In this document: positions 35,995 to 43,427 of the stretch, piece by piece
How positions within the stretch are numbered: the stretch's first letter is position 1
Layout: the number at the start of each line of letters is the position of its first letter
Assembly: GCA_934661375.1 (NCBI GenBank)
Contig: CAKUJH010000017.1
Span: 1 to 64,000, forward strand
Length of the DNA: 64,000 nt
Direction: 5' to 3'
From: an uncultured Victivallales bacterium
GTDB taxonomy: Bacteria; Verrucomicrobiota; Lentisphaeria; Victivallales; UBA1829
Notes under the pieces: generated by a model
What the model saw: the letters and a program-made list of their open reading frames with translations, nothing else
Told to the model about the DNA's origin: nothing
Databases searched by the model: none
Position numbers and translations under genes: made by a program

Positions 35995-36543
35995 ATGAAA
36001 CAGTTTGTTTGTCCTGTGTGCGGTTATGTGTATGAAGGTGAAACGGCCCCGGAAAAATGCCCGCAATGCGGATGCCCCGGCAGCAAGTTCACGGAAAAAA
36101 AGGCGGAACAGACCACCTATGCCACGGAACATGTGATCGGCATCGCCAAAGATGTTGACGCGGAAGTTCTGGAAGGATTGAAAGCCCATTTCGCCGGGGA
36201 ATGCACCGAAGTCGGCATGTATCTGGCAATGAGCCGTCAGGCGGATCGTGAAGGATATCCGGAAGTTGCGGAAGCCTATAAACGTTATGCGTTTGAAGAA
36301 GCGGAACATGCTTCGAAATTCGCTGAACTTCTCGGCGAAGTCGTGCTTCCCTGCACGGAAACCAACCTGAAAATGCGTGCGGAAGCGGAAAACGGCGCCT
36401 GTGCCGGCAAATTCGCCATTGCCAAACGCGCCAAAGAACTCGGCTATGACGCCATCCATGACACCGTGCATGAAATGGCGAAAGATGAAGCCCGCCACGG
36501 TCAGGGCTTTGCCGGTCTGCTGAAACGCTATTTCAGCAAATAA
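35995..36543 (+). CDS. rbr: rubrerythrin with N-terminal rubredoxin domain
   Basis: A 182-aa peroxide-reducing protein. The rubredoxin domain comes first (CPVCGYVYEG and CPQCG, Cys 6, 9, 22, 25), followed by the four-helix diiron domain with ECTEVGMYLAM, EEAEHASKFAEL and DEARHGQGF. Rubredoxin at the N-terminus is the reverse order of classical rubrerythrin. It protects anaerobes from hydrogen peroxide using NAD(P)H via partner proteins. AAGGAG precedes the ATG. A Per-box-like operator upstream and a Fur/PerR gene 84 bases downstream point to peroxide control. Confidence 0.93.
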   Translation: MKQFVCPVCGYVYEGETAPEKCPQCGCPGSKFTEKKAEQTTYATEHVIGIAKDVDAEVLEGLKAHFAGECTEVGMYLAMSRQADREGYPEVAEAYKRYAFEEAEHASKFAELLGEVVLPCTETNLKMRAEAENGACAGKFAIAKRAKELGYDAIHDTVHEMAKDEARHGQGFAGLLKRYFSK

Positions 36544-36560
36544 TCAGACTCTCTCTCCTC

Positions 36561-36598
36561 GCTCCGGACCGGATTCTTTCCCTTTTCCGGTCCGGAGC
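36561..36598 (+). terminator. hairpin between rubrerythrin and the Fur-family gene
   Basis: Twelve-bp stem GCTCCGGACCGG (36561-36572) and CCGGTCCGGAGC (36587-36598) followed by TCTTTCC. The T-run is poor, so it may only partly stop transcription into the regulator gene. Confidence 0.6.
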
Positions 36599-36627
36599 TC
36601 TTTCCGTTCAATTGCCGGAGACTGAAA

Positions 36628-37071
36628 ATGGAATCTCTCATACTGCGCAGTGAAGCGATCGCAATCCTGAAAAAGCACGGCTTGCGTCCGTCTTCGCCGC
36701 GAATCACGATTTACAGTTATCTGCTGGCGCATCGGATTCATCCGGGAGCGGACACCATTTACCGCGCTTTGCTGCCGGAGAATCCAACTCTTTCTCTGAC
36801 CACAGTTTACAACACCCTTAAACTGTTTGCCCAGTACGGGCTTGTTATGCCGCTGACGATTGAAGACGGCGAAGTCCGTTATGATGTCAATACGGCATTT
36901 CACGCTCATTTCAAATGCCGGGTATGCGGCGGGGTTTTCGACTTTTTCTCTGCAGAATTTGAATCCGGCATTCCGCAGCCGGCACCGGAATATCTGGTGG
37001 AATCCGTTCATCTGGATTTTTACGGAGTCTGTCCGCACTGCCGGGAAAAAGCAAACCGGGACAACGGATAA
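36628..37071 (+). CDS. perR: Fur-family regulator, probably PerR
   Basis: A 147-aa metalloregulator. The winged helix covers about residues 1-85 (LKKHGLRPSSPRITIYSYL, LTTVYNTLKLF). The sensing region reads RYDVNTAFHAHFKCRVCG, with Asp and the HxH pair where PerR binds regulatory metal, and two CxxC pairs (CRVC and CPHC) form the structural zinc site. It is placed directly after rubrerythrin, whose promoter bears a Per-box-like site, which favours PerR over Fur or Zur. Biochemical type is still inferred. Confidence 0.82.
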   Translation: MESLILRSEAIAILKKHGLRPSSPRITIYSYLLAHRIHPGADTIYRALLPENPTLSLTTVYNTLKLFAQYGLVMPLTIEDGEVRYDVNTAFHAHFKCRVCGGVFDFFSAEFESGIPQPAPEYLVESVHLDFYGVCPHCREKANRDNG

Positions 37072-37113
37072 ACGTCATCCCGGTCTGCTGTAAATAAAGC
37101 TGCTGAAAATGCG

Positions 37114-38256
37114 TTACAGCTGGAAAAACTTTTTCGCTTTTTCCAGAAAACTTTCGCGCAGCGGCTGATTGCCTTTCTGTCCTTTCAGCAGATCATCGAA
37201 ATGCCGCAGGGCTTCCTTCTGTTCGGCAGTGAGCTTGCGCGGAACTTCCACGAAAACCTGCACCTGCTGATCTCCGCGTCCTTCGCCCCGGCGCAGGGAA
37301 GGCATTCCTTTGCCGCGGATCAGAAATTTGTCGCCGGTCTGTGTTCCGGCAGGAATTGCCAAAGTGGCTTTTCCGGAAACGGTCGGAATTTCGATTTCGC
37401 CGCCCAGTGCCGCCGTAGTGAAGGAAATCGGCACTTCACAGAAAACCGAAGAGCCGTTCCGTTTGAAGACATTATGTTCACGCACATGGGTGATGACATA
37501 CAGATCGCCGTTCGAACCGCCGCGCAGTCCCGGTTCGCCTTCGCCAGCCACCCGCATCCGGGTTCCGGTATCGACGCCCGGCGGGATGTGCAGCGCGACG
37601 GAGCGCTTGACTTTGCGTACACCTTTGCCGCCGCAGTCCTTGCACGGTTTTTCCGCGAGGACACCGGTACCGCCGCAGTTCGGGCATTCGTGCATGACCG
37701 TGAAGAATCCCTGCGAAACGGAAATCTGTCCATGACCGTGACAGCGCGGACAGGTTTTCTTCGTGGTTCCCGGTTCGCAGCCTGATCCATGACAGGTTTC
37801 ACAAGCTGCCAGACGGGAAAACTCAATCTTGCGGTCTGATCCGAACACGGCTTCCTCAAAATCAATTTCCAGATCATAACGCAGGTCATCGCCGTCCACC
37901 GGACCGTTGGGATTCTGCCGCTGCGCGCCGCCGAAGAAGGAATCGAAGATTCCGCCTCCGCCGCCGCGTCCGCCGAATGCTTCCCGGAACAGATCGAACG
38001 GGTCGAAACCCGCGCCGCCGGCACCGGCTCCTCCGTGTGTGAAAGCCTCCTCGCCGTACTGGTCGTACATCTGCCGTTTCTGCGGATCGCTCAGTACGGA
38101 GTACGCCTGGGAAATCTGCTTGAAATGTTCCTCCGCCTCGGCATTTCCCGGATTTTTGTCCGGGTGATATTTCACTGCCAGGCGGCGGTAGGATTTCTTG
38201 ATTTCCGTATCAGTCGCTTCGCGTGTAACTTCCAGAATTTCGTAATAATCCGCCAT
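37114..38256 (-). CDS. dnaJ: chaperone DnaJ
   Basis: A 380-aa type I J-protein that stimulates DnaK and binds unfolded protein. It has the J domain with HPD (KYHPDKNPGN) in the first 70 residues, a Gly/Phe-rich linker, four CxxCxGxG zinc repeats (CETCHGSG, CPRCHGHG, CPNCGGTG, CKDCGGKG) and a C-terminal substrate domain. Its start overlaps the stop of htpG by one base, so both are translated from one message. No CIRCE element is seen upstream of the pair. Confidence 0.95.
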   Translation of the reverse strand: MADYYEILEVTREATDTEIKKSYRRLAVKYHPDKNPGNAEAEEHFKQISQAYSVLSDPQKRQMYDQYGEEAFTHGGAGAGGAGFDPFDLFREAFGGRGGGGGIFDSFFGGAQRQNPNGPVDGDDLRYDLEIDFEEAVFGSDRKIEFSRLAACETCHGSGCEPGTTKKTCPRCHGHGQISVSQGFFTVMHECPNCGGTGVLAEKPCKDCGGKGVRKVKRSVALHIPPGVDTGTRMRVAGEGEPGLRGGSNGDLYVITHVREHNVFKRNGSSVFCEVPISFTTAALGGEIEIPTVSGKATLAIPAGTQTGDKFLIRGKGMPSLRRGEGRGDQQVQVFVEVPRKLTAEQKEALRHFDDLLKGQKGNQPLRESFLEKAKKFFQL

Positions 38257-40163
38257 TATTCGGCGCTCGCTTCTTGTTCAGCGCAGAACGTCATCAGCGA
38301 AGCGGTGCGTTTGGCGAACAGCAGAGGATCGGGCAGTGGGCTGCCTTCCGTCAGCAGAGCCTGGTCAAACAGCATTTCCGAAAATTCCTGCATCTTCGGA
38401 CTGTCCGGAGATTTTTCAAACAGGCGTTTCATGGCTGCGACCAGCGGATGATCCGGGTTCAGTTCCAGCGTGCGCGCCACTGCGGGTGCAGCATCTTTGT
38501 TGATGGCGCGCATGACCCGCTGCATGTAGGCGCTGGGATCGTTTTCGCTGCTGACCAGACAGCAGGCGCTTTCCGTCAGACGGCTGGAGAAAGTAACGTC
38601 TTTGACTTTGTCGCCCAGAGCTTTTTTGATGGCGTCAATCAGCGACTTGTTGTCATCCGCCGCTTTTTTGGATTTTTCCTCCAGTTCCTTCTGAATGGAC
38701 TCGTCCAGTTTGACTTCGCCCTTGTTGACGGATCTCAGTTTCTTGGAATCATATTCCTGCATACCGGACACCACGAACTCGTCGATGGGGTCGGTCATGA
38801 ACAGAACATCGTATTTTTCCTTGCGGAGAATTTCCAGATGCGGGGAATTTTCCAGCGCTTCGCGGTTGTCGCCGGTCAGATAATAGATGTCCTGCTGCAG
38901 AGCCGGCATGGCTTCGCGGTATTCCTTGAGCGTAACCAGTTTGCCCTTCGGGTTGTTCATGGTCTCAAACAGCAGCAGGTTCTGCAGTTTTTCGCGGTTG
39001 GCGTAATCGGTATGCACCCCTTCCTTGATGAGACGTCCGAATTCCTTGTAGAACCGTTCATAGCGTTCCCGGTCATTGGCAAGCATTTTGGTCAGTTCGG
39101 AAAGAATGCGTTTGGTCAGGTTGACGCTGATCTTGTGAACCTGCGGATTGTCCTGAAGCATTTCACGCGACAGGTTCAGCGGGAGGTCGCTGGAATCCAC
39201 CACGCCGGCGACGAAGCGCAGATAATCCGGCAGCAGAGCCGGACAGTTGTCCGTGATGAATACTCTGCGGACATAGAGCTGCAGTCCGTTGGTGCGGCGT
39301 TCTCCGAACTGGAAATCAAACGGCGCATGTTCCGGAATGAACAGCAGAGCTTTGAATTCGGATGTGCCTTCCGCACTGTAAACAATGCGTTTCAGCGGTT
39401 CGCCGAATTGTCCCAGATGCGCATAGAAACTCTTGTATTCCTCGTCCGTCACTTCGGATTCACTGCGCAGCCAGATGGCTTTCATGGTGTTGAGCGTCGA
39501 ATCTTCTTCCACATCCTTGTCGTCTTTTTTGACGGTGTGTTTCATGCGGATCGGGTATTCGATGAAGTCCGAATATTTGCGGATGATGGAGGAGACGGTC
39601 CAATATTCCAGATAGGATTTGGCATCTTCTTTCAGATGAAGGATGATGGTGGTTCCCTGTCCGTCGCGCTGTGCCTCTTCGATGGTGTAGGAGTCTTTGC
39701 CGTCGGACGACCACTTCCACGCCTGGTCGGAACCGGCTTTGCGGGTGATGATGTCCGCCCGGTCGGCAGCCATGAACGCGGAATAGAAACCCACGCCGAA
39801 CTGTCCGATCAGTTCCGGATTGTCGCCTTTGGCTTCTTCCTTCTGCTTCATGGCTTCAACGAACGCCTTGGTGCCGGACTTGGCGATGGTGCCGATGTCC
39901 GCAATCAGATCGTCGCGATCCATGCCGATGCCGTTGTCAATAAAGGAAAGGGTGCCGGCTTCCTTGTCCGCCGCAATGCGGATTTCCCAGTCCTGCGCAT
40001 ATTCCGGATGGCTGATGGACTCGAAACGCGCCTTGTCCAGAGCGTCGGCTGCATTCGCCACCAGTTCCCGGATGAAAATGTCTTTGTTGGAATAGACGGA
40101 ATGAATCATCAGCTGCAGCAGCTGCTGAACTTCTGTCTGAAACTGCATACTGTCTTTTGCCAT
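38256..40163 (-). CDS. htpG: chaperone HtpG (Hsp90)
   Basis: A 635-aa Hsp90. The N-terminal ATPase shows SNKDIFIRELVANAADALDK (Glu and Asn of the nucleotide pocket), DNGIGMDRDDL and GQFGVGFYSAFM, followed by the middle domain (FIPEHAPFDFQ, RVFITDNC, RGVVDSSDLPLN-like SREMLQ) and a C-terminal dimerisation domain. Length is normal for bacteria. It is cotranscribed with dnaJ, a chaperone partner. The segment ELVANAADAL replaces the common ELISNASDAL. Confidence 0.95.
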   Translation of the reverse strand: MAKDSMQFQTEVQQLLQLMIHSVYSNKDIFIRELVANAADALDKARFESISHPEYAQDWEIRIAADKEAGTLSFIDNGIGMDRDDLIADIGTIAKSGTKAFVEAMKQKEEAKGDNPELIGQFGVGFYSAFMAADRADIITRKAGSDQAWKWSSDGKDSYTIEEAQRDGQGTTIILHLKEDAKSYLEYWTVSSIIRKYSDFIEYPIRMKHTVKKDDKDVEEDSTLNTMKAIWLRSESEVTDEEYKSFYAHLGQFGEPLKRIVYSAEGTSEFKALLFIPEHAPFDFQFGERRTNGLQLYVRRVFITDNCPALLPDYLRFVAGVVDSSDLPLNLSREMLQDNPQVHKISVNLTKRILSELTKMLANDRERYERFYKEFGRLIKEGVHTDYANREKLQNLLLFETMNNPKGKLVTLKEYREAMPALQQDIYYLTGDNREALENSPHLEILRKEKYDVLFMTDPIDEFVVSGMQEYDSKKLRSVNKGEVKLDESIQKELEEKSKKAADDNKSLIDAIKKALGDKVKDVTFSSRLTESACCLVSSENDPSAYMQRVMRAINKDAAPAVARTLELNPDHPLVAAMKRLFEKSPDSPKMQEFSEMLFDQALLTEGSPLPDPLLFAKRTASLMTFCAEQEASAE

Positions 40164-40221
40164 GATAAAGCCTCCTGCTGGAATAGTTTAAGAAATCAGT
40201 GCTTCTTCCGTATGCTGTCTG

Positions 40222-40422
40222 TTATTTGGAAGGGGCTTTGTTCTTGAAATCGGTGCAGTAGAAACCTGTTCCGTGGAAAATGACCCCGGCGCCGGCGCCG
40301 ATTTTTCGGACGAGTGTTTCCTTGCCGCAGACGGGGCATTTGGTCAGTTTTGCATCCGTCATTTTCTGAAAGATTTCCAGTTCTTTGCCGCATTCCTTGC
40401 AGACATAATCGTACGTAGGCAT
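40222..40422 (-). CDS. FmdB-family small zinc-ribbon protein
   Basis: A 66-aa protein with the typical start MPTYDYVCKECGKELEIFQ and a second pair CPVC, making a zinc ribbon, then GAGAGVIFHGTGFYCTDF at the C-terminus, standard for the FmdB/CxxC-type putative regulatory family. Its function is not established in general. It lies about 60 bases upstream of htpG on the same strand and may be in the same transcript. Confidence 0.85.
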   Translation of the reverse strand: MPTYDYVCKECGKELEIFQKMTDAKLTKCPVCGKETLVRKIGAGAGVIFHGTGFYCTDFKNKAPSK

Positions 40423-40601
40423 TTGTAATTTCTCCTATTTTAAAATAATGCTGTTTTCAATAATAAATGTTGTAGAAAGCATTTTCTGTGCCATGCTTCC
40501 GGAAAAGACCCTTTTCCTGTATGGATTGTCTTTCCCGAAATTTTTCTGCCGGGGTGCAGAGTGACAATATGGCACAGCAGACGGCACAAGCTGTCACAGT
40601 G

Positions 40602-41354
40602 TCAGAAGAACAGTTTGATGGTGGCGATGGCAGACAAAGCCAGCACAACTTTTTCAAACAGTTTCTGCGGCATCTTGTTCAGCAGCCAGATTCCCAGAGC
40701 GGCGCCGACCAGCAGCAGCGGGATGGTGGCGAGGTCTGCTTTGACCGAATCCATGGTAATGCGGCCTTCCGAAATGAAAATTGGCACTTTGGTCCAGTTC
40801 AGCAGCAGGAAATACCAGGCGGCGGTTCCCATGTATTCCTTTTTTTCGAAGCGCATGGCAATCAGGTAGATCGCCATGATCGGACCGGCGGCGTTTGCCA
40901 CCTGCGTGGTGAATCCCGCCAGCAGACCGAACGAAGCGGCAAAACTCCAGTGAGTCGGAATTTTTTCCTTGTCGCGGAAAATCAGATCCTTGGTGAATCC
41001 GAAAACGCACAGAATCAGAATCACGATGGCGATCAGCACATTCAGGGAATTGCCCGGCACACTGCGCAAAACAATTGAACCGATGATGATGCCGACCAGT
41101 GCCGCCGGAATCAGCCGGAGCAGCTGTTTCCAGTTGACTGTTTTGCGGTAATACCAGGCGGCGGGCAGGTCAGCCAGCGCCAGCATTCCCAGCTGCAGAC
41201 CAGTGGAAATTCCTGTGGGGAACGTGTTGGCGAGCATGACCACCGGCAGCAGTCCCAGTCCGGGCAGTCCGGTTTTGTTGATGCCGATCAGTACGGCGGA
41301 AATCGCCAGCACAATCAGCTGGAGAGTCGAAAATCCGTGAAAAAAGTAATCCAT
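40602..41354 (-). CDS. TauE/SafE-family membrane transporter
   Basis: A 250-aa membrane protein with about eight hydrophobic segments and the two family repeats: GINKTGLPGLGLLPVVML in the first half and GLLAGFTTQVANAAGPIMAIYL in the second. Members export sulfite, sulfoacetate or other organic anions. The substrate cannot be told from the sequence and no sulfur genes are adjacent. Confidence 0.88.
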   Translation of the reverse strand: MDYFFHGFSTLQLIVLAISAVLIGINKTGLPGLGLLPVVMLANTFPTGISTGLQLGMLALADLPAAWYYRKTVNWKQLLRLIPAALVGIIIGSIVLRSVPGNSLNVLIAIVILILCVFGFTKDLIFRDKEKIPTHWSFAASFGLLAGFTTQVANAAGPIMAIYLIAMRFEKKEYMGTAAWYFLLLNWTKVPIFISEGRITMDSVKADLATIPLLLVGAALGIWLLNKMPQKLFEKVVLALSAIATIKLFF

Positions 41355-41442
41355 TTTCCTGCTCCTTGCAGTGTTCTGTTTTTTTGAAGCATATAATATA
41401 CACCGGAAGGAGCTTTTTTAAAGCGGAATACGGAAATTCCTT

Positions 41443-41979
41443 TCAAAACAGAATGGAACCGTCTTCCAGTTTCCGGACGGTGAAAGTTGTTCCGTCGAAA
41501 AAACCGAAAGTCTGCGGGAAATTCTGTTTTGGCAGGGAAATCGAACCCGGATTGAAAATCGTCAGCCCGCAGTCCAGTTTTTTCAGCCTCGGAATGTGGG
41601 TATGTCCATGCACCAGCACTGTACCCTGCGGCATTGGCGGCAGATTGTTTTCATTCCAGCGGTGTCCATGAGTCAGGAACATGCGCACGGAATCCGTGAC
41701 CAGTTCGGAAAAGTCCGCCATGATTGGAAATTCCAGCAGCATCTGATCAACTTCCGCATCGCAGTTGCCGCGAACCGCAATGATGTCGTTCTTCCGGGCG
41801 TTCAGCAGTGTGACCACCTGTTTCGGATCATACTGCACCGGAACGCCGTTGCGCGGTCCGTGATAGAGTGCGTCGCCCAGCAGTACCAGACGGTTGGGCT
41901 GGAGGGTAGGCAGATAGGAAAAAAGTTTTTCCAGAGTGGCGGGGACTCCGTGAATATCGGAAAAGAACAGAATTTTCAT
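41443..41979 (-). CDS. YfcE-type metallophosphodiesterase
   Basis: A 178-aa calcineurin-like phosphoesterase: FSDIHG (metal site), LLGDALYHGPRN, VRGNCDAEVD, FLTHGHRWN and LVHGHTHIP in the family order. YfcE-type enzymes hydrolyse phosphodiesters in vitro with a dinuclear metal centre. The start ATG at 41979 has GAAGGAG in front; the open frame extends further but lacks a ribosome site. Confidence 0.88.
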   Translation of the reverse strand: MKILFFSDIHGVPATLEKLFSYLPTLQPNRLVLLGDALYHGPRNGVPVQYDPKQVVTLLNARKNDIIAVRGNCDAEVDQMLLEFPIMADFSELVTDSVRMFLTHGHRWNENNLPPMPQGTVLVHGHTHIPRLKKLDCGLTIFNPGSISLPKQNFPQTFGFFDGTTFTVRKLEDGSILF

Positions 41980-42198
41980 AAGGTATATCTCCTTCAGTTT
42001 TTGCAGTGTACTATAGCACTGTTCTGCGGAAATTCCAGTCGCCGGCAATCTGAACGGCGGTTGTGTCCCGAAGGAAAAATCAGATTTTTTTTGTTTCCGG
42101 TGCATAAAAGACGTTTTTTCAGCGAATCAGTTGTTTGAAAAGAAAACAAAGTCCGGCTCACGCGGAAATTGATCGGTCAGCCTGGGGGGAGATGTCCG

Positions 42199-42333
42199 AT
42201 GAATGGATGCCGGGGCGGAAATTCGGAAAAAGAGGCGGCGGTTGAACTGCGGGAGGTCTCCGGACAGATTCCGGCGGCTGCAAAGGGAGGGAGGAACCGT
42301 CCCGGAAAAGATGCGGATTTTCAGGACTTTTGA
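42199..42333 (+). CDS. possible 44-aa small protein
   Basis: A short frame (MNGCRGGNSEKEAAVELREV... ending DADFQDF) with GGGGGGAG about eight bases before the ATG. Its stop codon coincides with the first base of a Rho-independent terminator. The sequence is hydrophilic with no recognised motif. The placing of ribosome site, frame and terminator is the only support. It could instead mark a small RNA. The rest of the 41980-42456 gap shows nothing I recognise. Confidence 0.35.
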   Translation: MNGCRGGNSEKEAAVELREVSGQIPAAAKGGRNRPGKDADFQDF

Positions 42334-42383
42334 CTCCGGAAACGGGATTTTTCATGGAAATCTCTTTTCCGGAGTGTTTTTTT
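42333..42383 (+). terminator. Rho-independent terminator in the 42-kb intergenic region
   Basis: Ten-bp stem ACTCCGGAAA (42333-42342) and TTTCCGGAGT (42366-42375) followed by G and a run of seven T. No annotated plus-strand gene precedes it, which implies an unannotated transcript upstream. Confidence 0.65.
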
Positions 42384-42456
42384 GAATCCAGACTGCTTTG
42401 CAAATCCATCCGTGCATTTTTTTTGAAAAAATCTTGAAAAAAATAATTTTTCCTGC

Positions 42457-42498
42457 TTGAAAAAATAGTTAGACGCGGTTAAATTAGGCTTGTCTAAC
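42457..42498 (+). promoter_or_regulatory. promoter with overlapping inverted repeat
   Basis: -35 TTGAAA (42457-42462), 16-nt spacer, -10 TTAAAT (42479-42484). An inverted repeat GTTAGAC (42468-42474) / GTCTAAC (42492-42498) brackets the -10 element and could be a repressor operator for the prepilin-like gene that follows. Confidence 0.5.
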
Positions 42499-42538
42499 AA
42501 AAAGTGGATGCGGTTGTTTCCCGAAAGGATGGATCGAT

Positions 42539-43309
42539 ATGAAAATTTGGGGAAATTTCAGAATACAGCAGAAGAAGCGCACTGCCGGATTTACGCTGGT
42601 GGAACTCCTTCTGGTTATTGCGATTATCGCTTTGCTGGCGGCATTGCTGATGCCTGCTTTGCAGAAAGCCCGCGCCAAGGCGCAGTACATTGCCTGTGTG
42701 GCGAATTATAAACAGATGTCGCTGGCATATACCATGTATGGAACAGATTACAAGAATGTTCCGAGCGGCAGGATTCTGGGGCGGGGACCGCTGGGAATTC
42801 GCTATCCCTACGGATATGACGATGGCCGCGGCGGCGGTCCGGAAATTTACGGATTCCCGTCTGCGTTGGCTCCTTATACCGGGAAAAGCTGGAAAATGTG
42901 GCGCTGCCCTGCCACTCGGCCCAACATCGCTGTCAGTTATCATTCCAATAATACGGTGCTTAATGAGATCGGCAGAGGTTATGAGACTGTTGAAAGTTTC
43001 ACGGATCCTTCGGTCCGGATTCCTAAAACCTATAAGAATCTGCATCGTCCGGAAGTCGGTTCACTTCAGATTATCGGAGAAAACAATTACAAGCCCGGAG
43101 CATACCGGACTGGCGTTTACGATGTCAGCGGTGTAGACGATGCCGGCGAGACTTTGAAAATCCGGGTATTCGGACACAGCCGCGGCGCACCGCCTCCGTA
43201 CACCGGAGTGGGAACAGATCTTCATCTTACGGCGGACGGTACTGTCGTGCTTGAGGGCATCTGGACAAAATGGAAGTATGGAAACTATCAGGGCAAAAAT
43301 CTGTTCTGA
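42539..43309 (+). CDS. prepilin-like protein
   Basis: A 256-aa protein with GFTLVELLLVIAIIALLAA and LMPALQKARAK near residues 18-50, the only one of the four in this window with the canonical Gly before the cleavage site. After the helix come conserved Cys, NYKQMSLAYTMYGTDY and a C-terminal DLHLTADGTVV. AAAGGA lies about 15 bases before the ATG. It is followed after 118 bases by a large repeat protein; a surface or export link is possible. Confidence 0.85.
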   Translation: MKIWGNFRIQQKKRTAGFTLVELLLVIAIIALLAALLMPALQKARAKAQYIACVANYKQMSLAYTMYGTDYKNVPSGRILGRGPLGIRYPYGYDDGRGGGPEIYGFPSALAPYTGKSWKMWRCPATRPNIAVSYHSNNTVLNEIGRGYETVESFTDPSVRIPKTYKNLHRPEVGSLQIIGENNYKPGAYRTGVYDVSGVDDAGETLKIRVFGHSRGAPPPYTGVGTDLHLTADGTVVLEGIWTKWKYGNYQGKNLF

Positions 43310-43427
43310 TCAGATGAAACAGAAATGAAACAATCCGAAAATAAAAATACAAGGAGGTGCTATCCGCCGCTATATTTTTTCCGGTTCCGGTTTCTCCGGA
43401 ACAGTTCAATGATTTATTTCAATTTTA

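Noticed and set aside
38274..40247. 657-codon frame opposite htpG
   Set aside because: Antisense shadow of a clear Hsp90 gene.
40423..40601. CIRCE or sigma-32 element upstream of the FmdB-htpG-dnaJ genes
   Set aside because: No TTAGCACTC-N9-GAGTGCTAA repeat is seen, and no clear heat-shock promoter could be read.
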